Part shown: positions 7,971 to 16,641 of the stretch, one piece after another | How positions within the stretch are numbered: position 1 is the stretch's first letter | Layout: every line of letters starts with the position of its first letter | From: CBFHWY01 sp965659675 | Lineage (GTDB): Bacteria > Bacteroidota > Bacteroidia > Flavobacteriales_G > Salibacteraceae | Direction: 5' to 3' | Assembly: GCA_965659675.1 (NCBI GenBank) | Contig: CBFHWY010000035.1 | Location: 1 to 27,240, forward strand | DNA length: 27,240 bases | Program-made: the position numbers and the translations under genes | Notes under the pieces: model-generated | Seen by the model: the letters and a program-made list of their open reading frames with translations, nothing else | Database searches by the model: none | What the model was told of the DNA's origin: nothing

Positions 7971-8849
7971 CTAATATTTGGGAGGGGCTACCTCTATAGA
8001 TTCTGGTATTTCAAACTTCGCCGCATCAGAAAAAAAATATTGGCCAAAAAAGTCCTGAACCTCTTTAAATGCTGCTTTGCTGGCCTCCTTGTCAAAGCCG
8101 GGGTTACTCGGATTTGCAAAAGCGTGATCAGCATCATAGCTATGGTTCTCAAGTGATTTGTTGAGTTTGTCCATCTTCTTTGAAAAGTCATCTACCACTT
8201 CAGCATTGATCCAGCCATCATTCTTTGCCCAAATTCCCAGAACAGGCGCCTTGAGTTTATTCAGTGCTACAAGATCCTTTTCAGGCATTCCGTAAAAGAT
8301 AACGCAGGCTTTAGATTGCTTGCCAGCCATCATGCTCGCCTGAAGACTCCATCCCCCACCAAAACACCAACCAATGGTAGCGATCTGATACTCGCTGTAA
8401 GACTTTATTGCCCCCTGGATCAACTCTCTAATACGATCTTCTTTGGCTCCCTTCATCAGTTTTGAAGCTTCCTCTCTGGTCTTCGCTACCTGGCCTTCAT
8501 AAAGATCGAGCGCCAGAACATTTACGTTGAAGGCCTCTGAATAGCGAACTGCCTCTCTTTTGATATAGTCATTTAAGCCCCACCATTCGTGAAACATGAA
8601 AATGTACTTATCCGAACCTTTGGCCTTCACTTCAAATGCCGAGGCCTTCATTCCACTTTCAAGCAGGTAGGTCATCATTCCACCTTTTCCCTCATGCTCA
8701 TAATCTCCAGGCAGATCATGTTCTGCTCTAAAACCTGAATTATCCGCTAATTTTTGAAAATCACAATGTGAGGATTCGGAAGAGCAACATTGAGCCATAC
8801 CAAGATGGCTAAGAAGCACTATGCCCAAGCTTAAGACGATTGATTTCAT
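7971..8849 (-). CDS. exported dienelactone hydrolase-family protein
   Basis: This 292-residue alpha/beta hydrolase of the dienelactone hydrolase family has a complete Cys-Asp-His triad: Cys162 in GWCFGGGW, Asp211 in AKNDGW and His242 in DADHAF. The oxyanion region HEWWGLND (about 87-94) is also typical. An N-terminal signal peptide (ends GMAQ) shows the enzyme is exported to the periplasm or outer membrane, unlike the classical cytosolic enzyme. The mature N-terminus is cysteine-rich (CCSSESSHC). Family members hydrolyse lactones or esters, and the substrate here is unknown. It begins 9 nt after the receptor stop, which ties it to whatever the receptor imports. Confidence 0.85.
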   Translation of the reverse strand: MKSIVLSLGIVLLSHLGMAQCCSSESSHCDFQKLADNSGFRAEHDLPGDYEHEGKGGMMTYLLESGMKASAFEVKAKGSDKYIFMFHEWWGLNDYIKREAVRYSEAFNVNVLALDLYEGQVAKTREEASKLMKGAKEDRIRELIQGAIKSYSEYQIATIGWCFGGGWSLQASMMAGKQSKACVIFYGMPEKDLVALNKLKAPVLGIWAKNDGWINAEVVDDFSKKMDKLNKSLENHSYDADHAFANPSNPGFDKEASKAAFKEVQDFFGQYFFSDAAKFEIPESIEVAPPKY

Positions 8850-8858
8850 GTTCTTTAT

Positions 8859-11252
8859 TTATTCTGCATCAAAGTCTCCGCCCTGGCCGCTTCCGCGCTG
8901 ACGTGACTTTTGCTGGTTGATTCTGTAGTTGAAAGTAAGCACAAATTGTCTTGCTCTCCACTGAAACTCAGAATTTGAAGTAAAGTTTGGTGCGATGACC
9001 TCAAGTCTTCTGACCCTTGAATTCAGGATATCCCTTGCGGAGAAGCTAATAGTTCCATTGCCATCGAGCACATCAACAGCTGCACCTGCATTCCAGTGAT
9101 AGATCGCCAATTGGCGTCCTTGTTGATTATTTCTCGGAGAGCGATAATTGAAGCTAGTTTGAGCGCTGAATTTCTTCCAGTTCCATCGCGAGTTCAAGCG
9201 ACTGGTCCAACCAATAGCATCTGCCCCGTAGTCTACTCCTTCATAGGTTCCTTCTGAGATCTGACGGAAGTAGTTGAAGTTTCCATTCACATTCCACCAC
9301 TTCTTGATGCGGTAGTTTAGGTTAAATTCTATTCCATAAGAATCCCTCGTACCGAGGTTGATAGGTATTCTTCGTGTGAAGCCGAAAGCATCTGAGAACT
9401 GCACCCGTTCAATGATATTATCGCTGAATCGATAGTAAACGCTACCCAGAATAGATCCACTTTTCCAGTTCTTGAGATAACCCAGTTCCGTGGAATGCGT
9501 GAACTCGGGGTTCAGGTCTGGATTTCCACCCCAAAAATTTCGATTGTCTGTAAAACCAAAGAAAGGGAGTAAGCTCCATAAGCCAGGACGCCTGATCCTT
9601 CTGCTGTAGCTCAATTGCAATGAATTGGTCTTGTTGAGCTCGTAAGACATATGAGCACTTGGAAAGAGGTTGGTGTATCTCCTTGGGTTGCGCTCATTTG
9701 TTGCGATCAGCAGGGTCACGATCTCTGAGTGTTCAAGTCTTAAGCCGGCCTGATAAGAAAGATTCCCAGTTTTGTTTCCGGCCATCACATAAGCTGCATA
9801 AACATCCTCATCATACTCTACCTGATTGGTAAATTCTGGATTCTCTGTGAAGCTTCCATCACCGATCTGGTCTTCCAAACGGTAATCTAAACTCAAGGTA
9901 CGCAAGTTGTTTCTGGTTCCCATTTCAAACATTCCGTCCTTGCCCAAAGGGTGCACATAGTCAGACTGAACCAGGATATTCTCTACCCGTTCATCTGCCC
10001 AGGTACGCTGAATATTCGGAATATATAGTGGATTATCACTCTCTTCTGTAATATCGGCTTCTTCCACTTCTGAACTTTGATTGTATTTCAAATCTATGGT
10101 CCATTTTCGATCCTTCTGATCAAAGGTTTTAGTGTAATTCACATCGACCTCTGAGTTGATATCCACATCACCCTCGTCCTCACTCCGGATGACTGATTGG
10201 ACAAGCTCACCCTCTTCGTTGTAGTCTAGGTAGTCGATCACACTACTATGATCTCCAATACCATAGCGATAGTTACCTGAAACTACGATTGAATTATATT
10301 TATTGATGTCGTAGCCGACACCCCCTCGGATCATTTGGTTCCAGCCTCCCCTTAGTCGATCCTGAAATCGATCGTAGCTAAAACTTGTATCCGCATAGAA
10401 GAATTCCTGCCTGGAAGATCCATAACCCGGTGACTGACGATAATTGATATTGTAAGAAAGGAAGAAGTTCAATTTCTCCTTTTTCCAGTTTGTATTTGCA
10501 CTAAAACCATGATTATCTGGATAACCCACTCTTGCTTCAAAGCTTCCATTAAAGCCTGATCTTTTCTGTTTTTTAAGCACGATATTGATGATCCCAACTT
10601 CCCCTTCAGCATCGTAACGTGCAGATGGGTTTGTGATGACCTCTACTTTTTCTATCTGATCTCCCTGAAGCATTCTCAATGCATCCTGACTAGACAGTCC
10701 CGTTAATCCAGAAGGTTTTCCATCAATAAGCAAGCGTACATTCTGACTACCTCTCAGACTTACATTTCCCTCTACATCTACGGTAACTGAAGGCAAATTA
10801 TCCAGAAGTTCGGAGGCATTTCCACCCCTGGTGGCGAGATTCTTTTCTACATTGAATACACGCTTATCCAACTTGAGCTCCATTTCAGCTCGCTCCGCTT
10901 CAACTGTAAAGGCTTCAAGACTCTTTGAATTACTACTGAGTACAATTGTCCCTACATTGAGGGGTTCATTTCCGAGATCTATTTCCTGCAACTTGTCCTG
11001 ATAGGAAAGAAAGCTGAATTTCAAGTAATATTTTCCTGGTGCGGCCTGAAGGCTGAACATGCCATTCATATCTGCAGCTGTTCCCGTTACTAAGCTAGAG
11101 TCAGCGGGCCGATGGAGAGAGATCGAAGAATAAGGAAGCATCTCATCCGCCTTATTTTTGATCTGCCCACTGATATTCACTTTTTTACCTGTTTGGGCAA
11201 AAATTGAAGTGGAGCCAACAATGATAAAAATGGCGGTAAGAAATGTTCTCAT
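8859..11252 (-). CDS. TonB-dependent outer-membrane receptor
   Basis: This protein has 797 residues from the ATG at 11252. An upstream frame extension does not look like a signal and is rejected. A signal peptide (1-19, ends IFAQ) is followed by a carboxypeptidase-regulatory-like domain (about 25-110), then a plug domain with LLDNLPSVTVDVEGNVSLRG and VEVITNPSARYDAEGEVGI (about 165-240). The rest is a long beta-barrel rich in aromatic strands. The barrel contains YSRRIRRPGLWSLLPF and is of the OMP_b-brl_3 type common in Bacteroidota. It would import an unknown ligand using TonB energy. No partner SusD-like lipoprotein is present, so it is not a glycan SusCD pair. It heads a minus-strand run of four more genes. 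Confidence 0.9.
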   Translation of the reverse strand: MRTFLTAIFIIVGSTSIFAQTGKKVNISGQIKNKADEMLPYSSISLHRPADSSLVTGTAADMNGMFSLQAAPGKYYLKFSFLSYQDKLQEIDLGNEPLNVGTIVLSSNSKSLEAFTVEAERAEMELKLDKRVFNVEKNLATRGGNASELLDNLPSVTVDVEGNVSLRGSQNVRLLIDGKPSGLTGLSSQDALRMLQGDQIEKVEVITNPSARYDAEGEVGIINIVLKKQKRSGFNGSFEARVGYPDNHGFSANTNWKKEKLNFFLSYNINYRQSPGYGSSRQEFFYADTSFSYDRFQDRLRGGWNQMIRGGVGYDINKYNSIVVSGNYRYGIGDHSSVIDYLDYNEEGELVQSVIRSEDEGDVDINSEVDVNYTKTFDQKDRKWTIDLKYNQSSEVEEADITEESDNPLYIPNIQRTWADERVENILVQSDYVHPLGKDGMFEMGTRNNLRTLSLDYRLEDQIGDGSFTENPEFTNQVEYDEDVYAAYVMAGNKTGNLSYQAGLRLEHSEIVTLLIATNERNPRRYTNLFPSAHMSYELNKTNSLQLSYSRRIRRPGLWSLLPFFGFTDNRNFWGGNPDLNPEFTHSTELGYLKNWKSGSILGSVYYRFSDNIIERVQFSDAFGFTRRIPINLGTRDSYGIEFNLNYRIKKWWNVNGNFNYFRQISEGTYEGVDYGADAIGWTSRLNSRWNWKKFSAQTSFNYRSPRNNQQGRQLAIYHWNAGAAVDVLDGNGTISFSARDILNSRVRRLEVIAPNFTSNSEFQWRARQFVLTFNYRINQQKSRQRGSGQGGDFDAE

Positions 11253-11510
11253 CTTGTAGGTCAAGACGTACGAAATGGTAAAAGGTTTATTCAAGCTGCA
11301 AAGGAAGTGAAGAATCACCAGTTACAGGATTATTTATAGAAGATTGTGATAAATGGAAGATATACTTAATAAACTGCATTTTACCTTGAGCTAACGATTC
11401 GGTAACTTAAAAAATTTGTTTGTGAACTTCTCTTGTTAAACATTTGGCTTGTCAGACTTTGAATTGAGTTGGTTTAAGATTTACTCTGAATTCTCTTTTG
11501 AATAGTTGCA
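11253..11510. other. intergenic region, possible plus-strand small RNA
   Basis: This 258-bp stretch runs from the receptor start to the terminator hairpin. It has no convincing gene. The best plus-strand frame is 13 codons at 11353. It must hold the receptor's promoter. Because a plus-strand terminator closes it and no plus-strand gene precedes that terminator, a short non-coding RNA is possible. I see AAAATTTG at 11412-11419 as a weak -7-like box. Confidence 0.35.
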
Positions 11511-11536
11511 GCCCCGATTGATCTCGGGGCTTTTTT
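11510..11536 (+). terminator. rho-independent terminator on the plus strand
   Basis: AGCCCCGA at 11510-11517 pairs with TCGGGGCT at 11524-11531 around a 6-nt loop, and the plus strand continues with T-run 11531-11536. Read on the minus strand, the same hairpin is followed by TGCAACTATTC, not a T-run. The terminator therefore faces the plus strand, though it sits right behind the minus-strand T9SS stop codon. Confidence 0.7.
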
Positions 11537-14500
11537 ATTTCACAATGAATTTAAATCTCCCGGAATATGAATCTGTGTTCACTTGCAGAACATAGAGCCC
11601 TGAGTTTAGCCCAAGTCCCTTCAGAGGAATAGTCATCTCATCATTCATTAGCTCCGAATTGCCTTCCGTTGAATAGCCATTGGCTGAGTAGACCATCCAG
11701 TTCACCACTTGATCCGCGTCCCCAGTATGGACATACAAAGTCCCATTCCGATCCACAAGGCTTGGATAGAACTCAAGCTGCTTCTTTGAGTCTATGAAAA
11801 CTGCATTGACTGCAGAGTTCAGCTGTTTTGTTCTGATCTGATAATAACTCCAGGAAGCTAAGGGAAGTGAATCAATAAAACTTCCTTCCTTCAGCATATC
11901 GCCCGATATCTCATAAAAGGGATCGAACTGGTCGATCTCGGATCCACGGTACAGCATAGCACTTTGAGTGTTTGACAGGTTGGTTCTCCAATGAAGCTCA
12001 ACAAACTGAGCCTTTGATTGAGCATTGAGCGATATGCTTTGAAGGTTTAAGGGGGCGTTTGCAGTATCAGTGGAGCCCAGTGAGAAGAAGTATCCATCGG
12101 CGACGTTAAATGCGTACCGAAACTCAATGAGATCCGTTGTATTATCGTAATCAAATGAATTGACGATCGTTGCGCCAGAAGCAAAACTTGTGTCTGTATC
12201 GACCAAGAGACGAACAAATTGAAGATCATTAGCTCCATTCCCACCAGGCCCATAAACCTCAGAAAGATCAAATACCAAGCTGACCGTATCAATATCTCCC
12301 GTTTCCTGCGCTTTCCAGATCCGAGCTATTCTACCTTGAATTCCAGCGGGAGTATCAACCACACGCCATGAATTGACTGCAGAATTATTATGTCCCCATA
12401 TCAGGAATTCCATATCTGTGTCAATGCTGTCATTCTTCTCTATTCGCAGAACATCTCCATCAACACTGGCGCCAAGGGTATCATAGAGAGCGGAAATATC
12501 ATCTCTACCCAAACCTGCGATCATATCATCAAATGCAGAATTAGCAGAGAAATCCCAAATCACCGTACTGTCAGAAGCCAGATAGTCTCGCTCATCAATG
12601 CTCGTAGATCCATTATCTGAGCCTACACGAGAAATATCATACTTGATATGAAGATAAGACTCAATTCTAGCTCTCTGAACGCTGGTAAGTGCATTGTTGT
12701 AGAATATCATCTCCTTCATATTTAGGTTCGGACGGTAAGCCGCATTTGCCCCTCCTGTATTCATGGCTCCCACATAAACCCAATTGCTCTGCTGACTTGT
12801 ATATTCGGCATAACAGAGTTGGTCATCAAAGGGAAAATCTCCTGAGCCAACATTTTGACCTGTGGCACTGAATGCACTTCCGTTCAGGCCATATCTTCCG
12901 GTTTCACTACCCTGACCGTCGAAGCTCATGACGTAAGAATTCTGCGTGTCGATAAAGTAATACTGACGCGTTGCCGCGCTGGCATCACCTGAAATACCCT
13001 GGATCCCACCTGATGTTCCATCTTGAACGCTGTCAACCACAAAGATGATCGTCTGAACGTCCAAAGCAGGAATATTGAAATACTCTCCATTGGTGTTATT
13101 TGCCGCAGAACCTCTGAACTCAAGGTATCCATTTCGATAGATCGGACGATCTCCGGGAACGCTTTGTGTAGCATCATTTCCCTGCCCGCTTTGATCCTCC
13201 CAAATTTCCACTGGATCACCAATTTCAGCCAGATTTCCTCCTGCCTCTTCTACTCCAACATCATGCTTGAGCCAAAGATCAAGGCCTCCAGCAATACCAC
13301 CTGGCGAAACCGCCTCGGGACCTGCAAGACTGAAATAGTCACCATCACTGAAACTAATATTCGTGAATACCAGGGTATCTCCATTAAGCACTGCATTTGA
13401 ATCTATTGTGGCGCCCGAACTAAAATCTGAATCTGAGTCGATCAACAATGCATAGGCATTGGAGTCCAAAACATTAAACCCAAGTCTACTTACTATAAAA
13501 CTTACATCCACTGAACCTGGAGTTCCAGTCGTATTTACCGTCCATGTTCTTTGCAACAGGCCGTCGTAGCCCGTAGGAGCGCCCGTGTTTGAGATCGACC
13601 TTGATCCATTATTATTTCCCCACAAAATGAAATCTTTATCACTGCTAAAGTTGCCGGACTTTTCCATGATCACTGCACCATCATCGCTTCTACTGAACCC
13701 CACTCTTAGGTCGAGCGCTGAACTGTCATCCCTTCCAATTCCCGCAATGTCGTTTGAGTAAACTGAATCGACACTGTAGTCCCAAATCACTGTACTATCT
13801 GATGCGAGATAATCTCTCTCATCAATGGTGCTTGAACCATTATCCGATGCCAATTTCTCCACTCCATGCTTTAAACTCAAGTAAGACTCTATTCGACACC
13901 TTTCTACCGAGCTGAAACTGGTGTCGTAAAACATGAGCTCCAGAAGTTCAAAGTTTGGGTAGTATCTCGGACCTGGGCCGTTATCAAGTGCGCACAAATA
14001 AGTCATGTTCGGCTGACTATTTGTCCATTCACCTGTAAAAAGTGTTCGCTCATTTGGAAATGCCGCGCTCCCAATATTTTCACCTGTTCCTGAAAAGGCT
14101 GCTCCGTTAAGTCCAAAGCGACCAGTTACATTGGATGTGCCATCAAAACTGGCAGTATAGCCTCCACCACTTGTGACCAGGAAAAGGTAAATCGAACTCC
14201 CGCTGTGATCCTGGCTGGTTATGGAGTGAAACCCTCCAGCAGTTCCATCTCTGGTATTCTCAATTACGGCAAATACCGTTTGAACAGCCATATCGGGAAT
14301 GTCCATATATTCCCCAGTTGTATTTGCCCCGGCAGAGCCATTAAAGATCACTGCTTCACCATCAAATGATGGGCGATTTCCTGCAGTATTCATGAAAGCA
14401 TCATTCGCCTGTGGCCCCATATCCCTCCAAAACTGTATGTCATCACCTATTTCCGCTGGGTTTGCTGCAGCTTCTTCTAGGCCAGTATCTGCTTTAAGCC

Positions 14501-14594
14501 ACAGATTGAGATTATGGTCTATTCCACCTGGACTTTGAGCATAAAGACCAAAACTCACCATAAAAACTGCCAATGTAGAGGCTATTGAGCGCAT
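11535..14594 (-). CDS. T9SS cargo protein with two duplicated modules
   Basis: This 1019-residue exported protein has a signal peptide at 1-20 (ends LYAQ). Two long modules follow (about 21-425 and 426-845) that repeat the same order: SPGGI, LWLK-x-D-x-G, NDA, a LamG-like jellyroll segment, ESYL-x-x-K, SDNGS-x-x-IDERDYLASD, then IAG-GRDD-x-SAL. The module pairs a concanavalin/LamG-like domain with the DUF8202-type beta domain found in Bacteroidota surface proteins. A linker ends in a C-terminal domain (about 935-1019) with LEFYPS, GLYVLQVNT and RFKFIVK, a T9SS sorting signal. It is likely a surface adhesin or glycan-binding protein. A TACTTTTG box lies 4 nt before the ATG. Confidence 0.8.
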   Translation of the reverse strand: MRSIASTLAVFMVSFGLYAQSPGGIDHNLNLWLKADTGLEEAAANPAEIGDDIQFWRDMGPQANDAFMNTAGNRPSFDGEAVIFNGSAGANTTGEYMDIPDMAVQTVFAVIENTRDGTAGGFHSITSQDHSGSSIYLFLVTSGGGYTASFDGTSNVTGRFGLNGAAFSGTGENIGSAAFPNERTLFTGEWTNSQPNMTYLCALDNGPGPRYYPNFELLELMFYDTSFSSVERCRIESYLSLKHGVEKLASDNGSSTIDERDYLASDSTVIWDYSVDSVYSNDIAGIGRDDSSALDLRVGFSRSDDGAVIMEKSGNFSSDKDFILWGNNNGSRSISNTGAPTGYDGLLQRTWTVNTTGTPGSVDVSFIVSRLGFNVLDSNAYALLIDSDSDFSSGATIDSNAVLNGDTLVFTNISFSDGDYFSLAGPEAVSPGGIAGGLDLWLKHDVGVEEAGGNLAEIGDPVEIWEDQSGQGNDATQSVPGDRPIYRNGYLEFRGSAANNTNGEYFNIPALDVQTIIFVVDSVQDGTSGGIQGISGDASAATRQYYFIDTQNSYVMSFDGQGSETGRYGLNGSAFSATGQNVGSGDFPFDDQLCYAEYTSQQSNWVYVGAMNTGGANAAYRPNLNMKEMIFYNNALTSVQRARIESYLHIKYDISRVGSDNGSTSIDERDYLASDSTVIWDFSANSAFDDMIAGLGRDDISALYDTLGASVDGDVLRIEKNDSIDTDMEFLIWGHNNSAVNSWRVVDTPAGIQGRIARIWKAQETGDIDTVSLVFDLSEVYGPGGNGANDLQFVRLLVDTDTSFASGATIVNSFDYDNTTDLIEFRYAFNVADGYFFSLGSTDTANAPLNLQSISLNAQSKAQFVELHWRTNLSNTQSAMLYRGSEIDQFDPFYEISGDMLKEGSFIDSLPLASWSYYQIRTKQLNSAVNAVFIDSKKQLEFYPSLVDRNGTLYVHTGDADQVVNWMVYSANGYSTEGNSELMNDEMTIPLKGLGLNSGLYVLQVNTDSYSGRFKFIVK

Positions 14595-14598
14595 ATGA

Positions 14599-14606
14599 CA
14601 AAAGTA
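14599..14606 (-). promoter_or_regulatory. TAnnTTTG -7 box of the duplicated T9SS gene
   Basis: TACTTTTG on the minus strand ends 4 nt before the ATG at 14594. No -33 TTG is seen upstream. Confidence 0.45.
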
Positions 14607-14670
14607 TCAGGACTCTTGTAAGCCGATCGCGCCGAACTTGTTAATAATGAACAGCTTGCTGTTTAAGCCT

Positions 14671-15528
14671 TTAAATGGGGAAAACCTTTAATGCTTCATC
14701 CATACTCAATGCGAAAGCCTTCGTATCGATATCAATCTCAGACTCCCTTTCCTGGACAAAGGATACCAGGTTCTCCATGGCCATATTACCCACAAGATCG
14801 TCTTTCGCCATAGGGCAACCACCAAAACCCTTTATTGCGCCATCGAAACGCCTACAACCGCTCCCATAGGCGGCGGCAACCTTCTCTTTCCAGGTATCTG
14901 GACTGGTATGTAAATGCGCCCCAAACTCTACCTTAGGTAAGGCCGGTATGAGATCACCAAAAAGCAAATTGATATTCTCCGGATCAGAAACACCGATGGT
15001 ATCCGCCAGAGAAATGATATCAATGCCAAAAAGCTCATGCAGCCGATTTGACCAATGGATGGCAATTTCCGGACTCCATTCCTCTCCATAAGGATTACCG
15101 AAACCCATGGAAATATAGATCACCACCGACTTGTTATGTTTCTGAGCAAGGTCATTGATAGCCTCAACTCTTTTTAGAGACTCCTCAATACTGGAGTTGG
15201 TATTGCGCTTTTGAAACTCTTCACTGATGGAAAAAGGATAACCCAAATAATCGATCTCATCAAAGCTACATGCATCCTGGGCCCCGCGTTCATTGGCAAT
15301 GATTGCCAGAAGCTTTGATCGGGTTGAACTTAGATCTAAGCCCTTCAGCACCTCAGCAGTATCGCGCATTTGAGGTATTGCTTTAGGGGAAACAAAGCTT
15401 CCAAAGTCTATGGTGTCAAAACCCACTTTTAAGAGCTGTTTGATATAGCTGATCTTGGTTTCAGTTGGAATGAAATCATGCAAGCCCTGCATGGCATCAC
15501 GCGGACATTCAATTAGTTTGACGCTCAT
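14671..15528 (-). CDS. hydroxymethylglutaryl-CoA lyase
   Basis: This 285-residue enzyme splits HMG-CoA to acetyl-CoA and acetoacetate, the last step of leucine breakdown. It shows the catalytic Arg10-Asp11 in ECPRDAMQG, the metal-binding histidines His205 and His207 in FGAHLHTS, and the catalytic Cys238 in GFGGCPMA. FDTIDFGSFVSPKAIPQM (about 37-54) is the conserved second-strand loop. The family usually runs about 300 residues, so it is full length. The start overlaps the end of pyrD by 20 nt, so the two may be translationally coupled, although their pathways are unrelated. No other leucine-catabolism gene is in the window. Confidence 0.92.
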   Translation of the reverse strand: MSVKLIECPRDAMQGLHDFIPTETKISYIKQLLKVGFDTIDFGSFVSPKAIPQMRDTAEVLKGLDLSSTRSKLLAIIANERGAQDACSFDEIDYLGYPFSISEEFQKRNTNSSIEESLKRVEAINDLAQKHNKSVVIYISMGFGNPYGEEWSPEIAIHWSNRLHELFGIDIISLADTIGVSDPENINLLFGDLIPALPKVEFGAHLHTSPDTWKEKVAAAYGSGCRRFDGAIKGFGGCPMAKDDLVGNMAMENLVSFVQERESEIDIDTKAFALSMDEALKVFPI

Positions 15529-16537
15529 ACTTCAAAAGTGCTTTTTTAATTGATTTGATCAAACCCGGCCCCTCGTAAACGAGTCCAGTGTAGATCTGCA
15601 ACAGATCTGCTCCTGCTTCCAACTTTTCGATGGCATCTTCTGCTGAGTGAATGCCTCCCACTCCGATGATCGGAAGTGATGTTTTACTCCGGAGATATCT
15701 GATCACTTCCGTGCTCTTTGACCTGACGGGCTTACCACTCAGACCTCCGGTCTCAGCTTTATTATCAGAACGCAAGCCCTCTCTGCTTATGGTTGTATTT
15801 GTAGCTACGATCCCGTCTATCTTGCTCTCTTCCAGGATCTCCACGATATCATCGAGCTGATCGGAATTTAGATCTGGAGCAATCTTTAACAAGATCGGAC
15901 GCTGGACATTTTTCTGATCATTAAGGGCTTTAAGCTTGAGCAAAAGCGCCTTTAATGGCTCTTTCCCCTGCAGCTCTCTAAGATTGGGAGTATTTGGCGA
16001 ACTTACATTGACCGTGAAATAATCAACGTAGGGATGAAGCGCTTCAAAACATTTTTCATAATCGGAAGCTGCATCCTCATTCGGGGTGATCTTGTTCTTC
16101 CCAATGTTTCCGCCAATGACAAGAGAAGAGTCTCTATTCTTTAAGCGATCCACCATAGACTCGAGCCCCTCATTGTTAAAGCCCATTCGGTTGATCAGCG
16201 CTTCATCATCAGGAAGCCTAAAAAGCCGCGGTTTTGGATTGCCATCCTGAGCTTTTGGGGTTACGGTACCTACTTCTATGAACCCAAAGCCCAAATGCTC
16301 AAAGTCACCAAAGAGTTTTGCATCCTTGTCAAAGCCTGCAGCAAGACCAATAGGGTTCTTGAAGTTTAACCCGAGAACAGTTCGCCTAAGCCGCTTGTTT
16401 TCAAAGTAATAAATAAACCTAAAGAAAGCGCCAATGACTGGGATCCTTAAAGTAGACCTAAACAGTGAAGCCGTAAAATAATGTGCCTTCTCAGGGTCAA
16501 GTTTGAATAGAAACGGCTTTAGAAGGATCTTGTACAC
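15509..16537 (-). CDS. pyrD: dihydroorotate dehydrogenase (quinone), class 2
   Basis: This enzyme oxidises dihydroorotate to orotate in pyrimidine synthesis and passes electrons to quinone at the inner membrane. It has 342 residues from GTG at 16537. Evidence includes the N-terminal membrane-association segment ending in FKLDPEKAHYFT, GLAAGFDKDAKL for FMN binding, NRMGFNNEG, the active-site NVSSPNTPNLRELQ, ETGGLSGKPV, and IIGVGGI with the phosphate-binding GADLLQIYTG near the end. I chose GTG 16537 because homologues begin near MYK(L/I)LL. A longer frame opening with TTG at 16570 adds residues the family lacks. TACATTTG lies 7 nt before the chosen start. It diverges from the phosphate permease. 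Confidence 0.9.
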   Translation of the reverse strand: MYKILLKPFLFKLDPEKAHYFTASLFRSTLRIPVIGAFFRFIYYFENKRLRRTVLGLNFKNPIGLAAGFDKDAKLFGDFEHLGFGFIEVGTVTPKAQDGNPKPRLFRLPDDEALINRMGFNNEGLESMVDRLKNRDSSLVIGGNIGKNKITPNEDAASDYEKCFEALHPYVDYFTVNVSSPNTPNLRELQGKEPLKALLLKLKALNDQKNVQRPILLKIAPDLNSDQLDDIVEILEESKIDGIVATNTTISREGLRSDNKAETGGLSGKPVRSKSTEVIRYLRSKTSLPIIGVGGIHSAEDAIEKLEAGADLLQIYTGLVYEGPGLIKSIKKALLKYERQTN

Positions 16538-16544
16538 AGTGTTG

Positions 16545-16552
16545 CAAATGTA
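16545..16552 (-). promoter_or_regulatory. TAnnTTTG -7 box of pyrD
   Basis: TACATTTG on the minus strand ends 7 nt before the GTG at 16537. It would lie inside the longer TTG-started frame, which supports the shorter start. Confidence 0.4.
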
Positions 16553-16629
16553 ATACGTGTAGTGGATCAATCGTTGATCAAAAGTGGCCGACTTAAGATT
16601 GAGTTAAGATAGGCTTAACACGTCAGGGA

Positions 16630-16637
16630 TAGCTTTG
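16630..16637 (+). promoter_or_regulatory. TAnnTTTG -7 box of the phosphate permease
   Basis: TAGCTTTG on the plus strand ends 4 nt before the ATG at 16642. It faces away from the pyrD box in the same 104-bp gap. Confidence 0.45.
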
Positions 16638-16641
16638 GCAA

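Noticed and set aside
11510..11536. hairpin as the terminator of the minus-strand T9SS gene
   Set aside because: The T-run is on the plus strand only. On the minus strand the hairpin is followed by TGCAACTATTC.
14640..14670. AACAGCTTGCTGTT hairpin after HMG-CoA lyase
   Set aside because: It is a short stem without a following T-run on the minus strand, so I do not call it a terminator.
16538..16570. pyrD start at TTG 16570
   Set aside because: It adds residues that homologues lack and would place the TAnnTTTG box inside the coding frame; GTG 16537 fits better.
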